A program made the position numbers and the translations under genes. The notes below the pieces were generated by a model. It was not told the DNA's origin. It saw only the letters and a program-made list of their open reading frames with translations, and did no database searches. DNA of 64,000 nucleotides from Sedimentibacter sp. zth1 (GTDB taxonomy: Bacteria; Bacillota; Clostridia; Tissierellales; Sedimentibacteraceae): assembly GCF_017352195.1 (NCBI RefSeq), contig NZ_CP071445.1, forward strand, positions 2,108,001-2,172,000. The letters are read 5' to 3'. Shown one piece after another: positions 62,309-64,000 of the stretch (the stretch's first letter is position 1; every line of letters starts with the position of its first letter).

Positions 62309-63781
62309 TTACAATTTCATTTTTAATTGCATTCCTTCTTCATATACTAAATCTTCTTTAAATCCAACACTTTTATATAAATTTTGAGCAGCAATATTAA
62401 ATCGATTTACACCAATTGTTAGTTCTTTAGCTCCTTGTTTTTTAAAATATTCCACTCCCCATTTTAACATGATTTTTCCAAATCCACGTCCCTGATATCG
62501 TTTATCAATTAGCACAATAGAGAAATAAAATTCCTGTTTTTTCTTATTTGCTTGCAAAAGCATCATTCCTACCGGTCTATTTCCTTCTACTTCAATAAAA
62601 AGCTTATGGTCATTTTTATATGCATAAGCAATCGCAATAGTTTCCTTGGCGTCACATACAAACTCATATTGTTCTTTTGCTATTTCAAGATTTAGTGCCT
62701 CATACCAATTTTTCTTGCTATAGGGAACTATACGGGTATTTTTAGGATATGTAAAAAAAGAATTTATTTCATCTCGCATTTCTTTACGAAAATATGTCCA
62801 AGTACCATTTATATTTTTTGAAATTAATTCTGAATTAGTCAAATGCATATAGCATAAATTAGTTTCCCTGTTAAAATATAAAGATGCACTATTTCCTAAT
62901 AGCCCAAAACCTAAACAGCAAACTGTACCATTAACCAATTCAAATCCAAGTCCAATATTTTCTTCATTAAATGTTAATGCTTTTTTCCAAGCTTTACTTG
63001 ATAAAAGTCTTCCTTCACATAATGCTAACAGTAATTTTTCCATATCTGCAAATGTTGTAGTAAATAAATCAGTTGATGTTTCATCTATTGGCACATACAG
63101 CAGCTCATTGTTTCTAAATTTACAATAATCTTTAGTATTAACATTTCTACCTTGCTTTGTTTGAAACATTTGAAGAGGTTCAAATATATACTTCATTTCA
63201 AAATCTAAAAGCTTCATTTCAGAAACACGTTCTATTATCTCCTTGCAAAATACAATGTTACTTGTAGAAAAATCAACCTTTTTCGTTCCTGGCTCATATT
63301 CAAGGTCTTCTTTACCTATAATTTCAAATACATCCTCAAAAGAATAACCATAAGTTGATTGCTTTTTCTCTTTTACTTCACGAGTACGCTCATCCAGTTG
63401 GTTATGTATCTCATCTTCTTTTAATTTAGGCATAATAACTCCATAGAAATAATCGCGCAACCCTGATTCTCCTAATATAAGATCCTTTATTTTTATTTTA
63501 TGCGCATGAACATATTCAGGTATGTACTTTTCTATAGTATCGGTTAGCATTATTTTTTTCATATCTGTTAGTAACAATAATGAAAGTGTTAACAATATTT
63601 GTGATGTTCCACTAAACAAATATGTAGATTGTTCGCTTATTAATTCACCCGTCTCACGGTTTGCTAATCCAAAGCAATCCCTATATAAACATTTCCCTTC
63701 ATGATATATAGAAACACAACCCGATGTATCCCACTTTTTTGATAAACTCTTTATATTAAAATTATTTTTTTCTATTTTCAT
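62309..63781 (-). CDS. Beta-lactamase-fold domain fused to GNAT, catalytic residues lost
   Basis: ATG 63781 (MKIEKN) chosen with GGAGTGATAAAA upstream. 490 residues. The first 330 form a serine beta-lactamase/PBP-like fold (WDTSGCVSIYHEGK, LANRETGELIS, YEPGTKKVDF). The catalytic SxxK position reads SGTS, so lysine is replaced, and the YxN-type motif reads FST; the fold is thus probably inactive as a hydrolase. The last 140 residues are a GNAT domain (VLIDKRYQGRGFGKIMLKWG, then NIAAQNLYKSVGF) with an intact acetyl-CoA loop. Cotranscribed after the methyltransferase gene, 21 bases away. Confidence 0.82.
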   Translation of the reverse strand: MKIEKNNFNIKSLSKKWDTSGCVSIYHEGKCLYRDCFGLANRETGELISEQSTYLFSGTSQILLTLSLLLLTDMKKIMLTDTIEKYIPEYVHAHKIKIKDLILGESGLRDYFYGVIMPKLKEDEIHNQLDERTREVKEKKQSTYGYSFEDVFEIIGKEDLEYEPGTKKVDFSTSNIVFCKEIIERVSEMKLLDFEMKYIFEPLQMFQTKQGRNVNTKDYCKFRNNELLYVPIDETSTDLFTTTFADMEKLLLALCEGRLLSSKAWKKALTFNEENIGLGFELVNGTVCCLGFGLLGNSASLYFNRETNLCYMHLTNSELISKNINGTWTYFRKEMRDEINSFFTYPKNTRIVPYSKKNWYEALNLEIAKEQYEFVCDAKETIAIAYAYKNDHKLFIEVEGNRPVGMMLLQANKKKQEFYFSIVLIDKRYQGRGFGKIMLKWGVEYFKKQGAKELTIGVNRFNIAAQNLYKSVGFKEDLVYEEGMQLKMKL

Positions 63782-63802
63782 TTTTATCACTCCAAATTTT
63801 AT

Positions 63803-64000
63803 TTATTTTTTAGCACAAACTGTAAACCATTGTGGTAGTGCTGCTAATGGATTTTTAGTCCAATCGTAATATTCATCAATTTCTTCCCTAGTCATATTTA
63901 CTCTTTCTTTCTTATAAAACCAAAAGTGACCTTTATCTTTTTCGTCATGCATTTCCTCCAGACGTTTAATTGATAAACCAGAATTAGATACTGCATTTAA
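63803..64000 (-). CDS. SAM-dependent methyltransferase C-terminal part, cut by window end
   Basis: Open from 64000 down to TAA 63803 (65 residues seen). The sequence EMHDEKDKGHFWFYKK, then DWTKNPLAALPQWFTVCAKK is the C-terminal end of a UbiE-like methyltransferase, where substrate specificity is built. The 5' part is outside the window. It is upstream of the beta-lactamase-fold/GNAT fusion on the same strand. Confidence 0.65.
   Translation of the reverse strand, partial: LNAVSNSGLSIKRLEEMHDEKDKGHFWFYKKERVNMTREEIDEYYDWTKNPLAALPQWFTVCAKK

Noticed and set aside
53700-64000. Chromosomal integron with gene cassettes
   Set aside because: Gaps lack recognisable attC-like imperfect palindromes and no integrase is in the window; several genes overlap or are separated by only 12-30 bases.
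1-64000. CRISPR array, tRNA or rRNA genes
   Set aside because: Read through for regularly spaced direct repeats and for tRNA/rRNA signatures; none was found.

Overview
The window is AT-rich chromosomal DNA from a low-GC Gram-positive anaerobe, most likely a member of the Clostridia. The signs are GGAGG-type ribosome binding sites, several TTG and GTG starts, a large-form SRP RNA, anaerobic ribonucleotide reductase (nrdD/nrdG), methionine gamma-lyase, a GerMN lipoprotein, and the DUF6179/DUF6323 pair. I saw no rRNA, tRNA, CRISPR array, intact insertion sequence or plasmid/phage backbone.

Region by region. 1-4.4 kb: the 3' end of pepT, a DUF5317-like membrane protein, an SPFH/NfeD pair and a large M23 peptidase. 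4.4-9.4 kb: uvrB-uvrA behind a consensus promoter and a LexA-type box. 9.5-11.8 kb: a membrane protein / small HTH / membrane protein operon. 11.8-15.7 kb: rph-rdgB-phosphoesterase, then a MutS2-like ATPase that lacks the Smr nuclease domain and sits behind a leader-peptide attenuator. 16-20.3 kb: a TSUP transporter, an AraC/GyrI regulator, and a LysR regulator divergent from methionine gamma-lyase. 20.3-30 kb: mostly minus-strand envelope and hypothetical genes (DUF6179/DUF6323, a stalk-domain secreted protein, an SPFH/zinc-ribbon operon, an SLH-like lipoprotein, a GerMN lipoprotein), with locally duplicated DNA and a GC-rich structured segment. 30-39 kb: an alanine/Na+ symporter, a HAD phosphatase, glutamine synthetase, a divergent holin / M23 peptidase pair, prfC and an ABC-F protein behind a long attenuated leader. 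39-43 kb: two GNATs, a GyrI-like protein, a WYL regulator and lrgAB. 43.6-48.1 kb: ligA and pcrA. 48.2-53.6 kb: a small conserved-looking protein, an ABC exporter, SRP RNA and nrdD/nrdG with two NrdR boxes.

The last 10 kb (53.7-64 kb) differs. Every gene is on the minus strand. It is an array of seven unrelated-looking GNAT acetyltransferase genes, one of them fused to a beta-lactamase-fold domain with lost catalytic residues, mixed with broken genes (a GNAT split across 97-bp direct repeats, a methyltransferase 3' remnant, a deleted nitroreductase). It looks like an accessory region that gains and decays small detoxification-type genes.

Two themes connect distant genes. Ribosome-related genes (ABC-F, MutS2-like, prfC) occur in the window, and two of them sit behind leader ORF plus terminator arrangements of the kind that sense ribosome stalling. 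DNA repair genes (uvrBA, pcrA) share LexA-like boxes near the transcription start.

The most interesting candidates for undescribed biology are the attenuated Smr-less MutS2-like gene, the structured RNA near 26.9 kb, the pseudoenzyme-GNAT fusion and the GNAT array.
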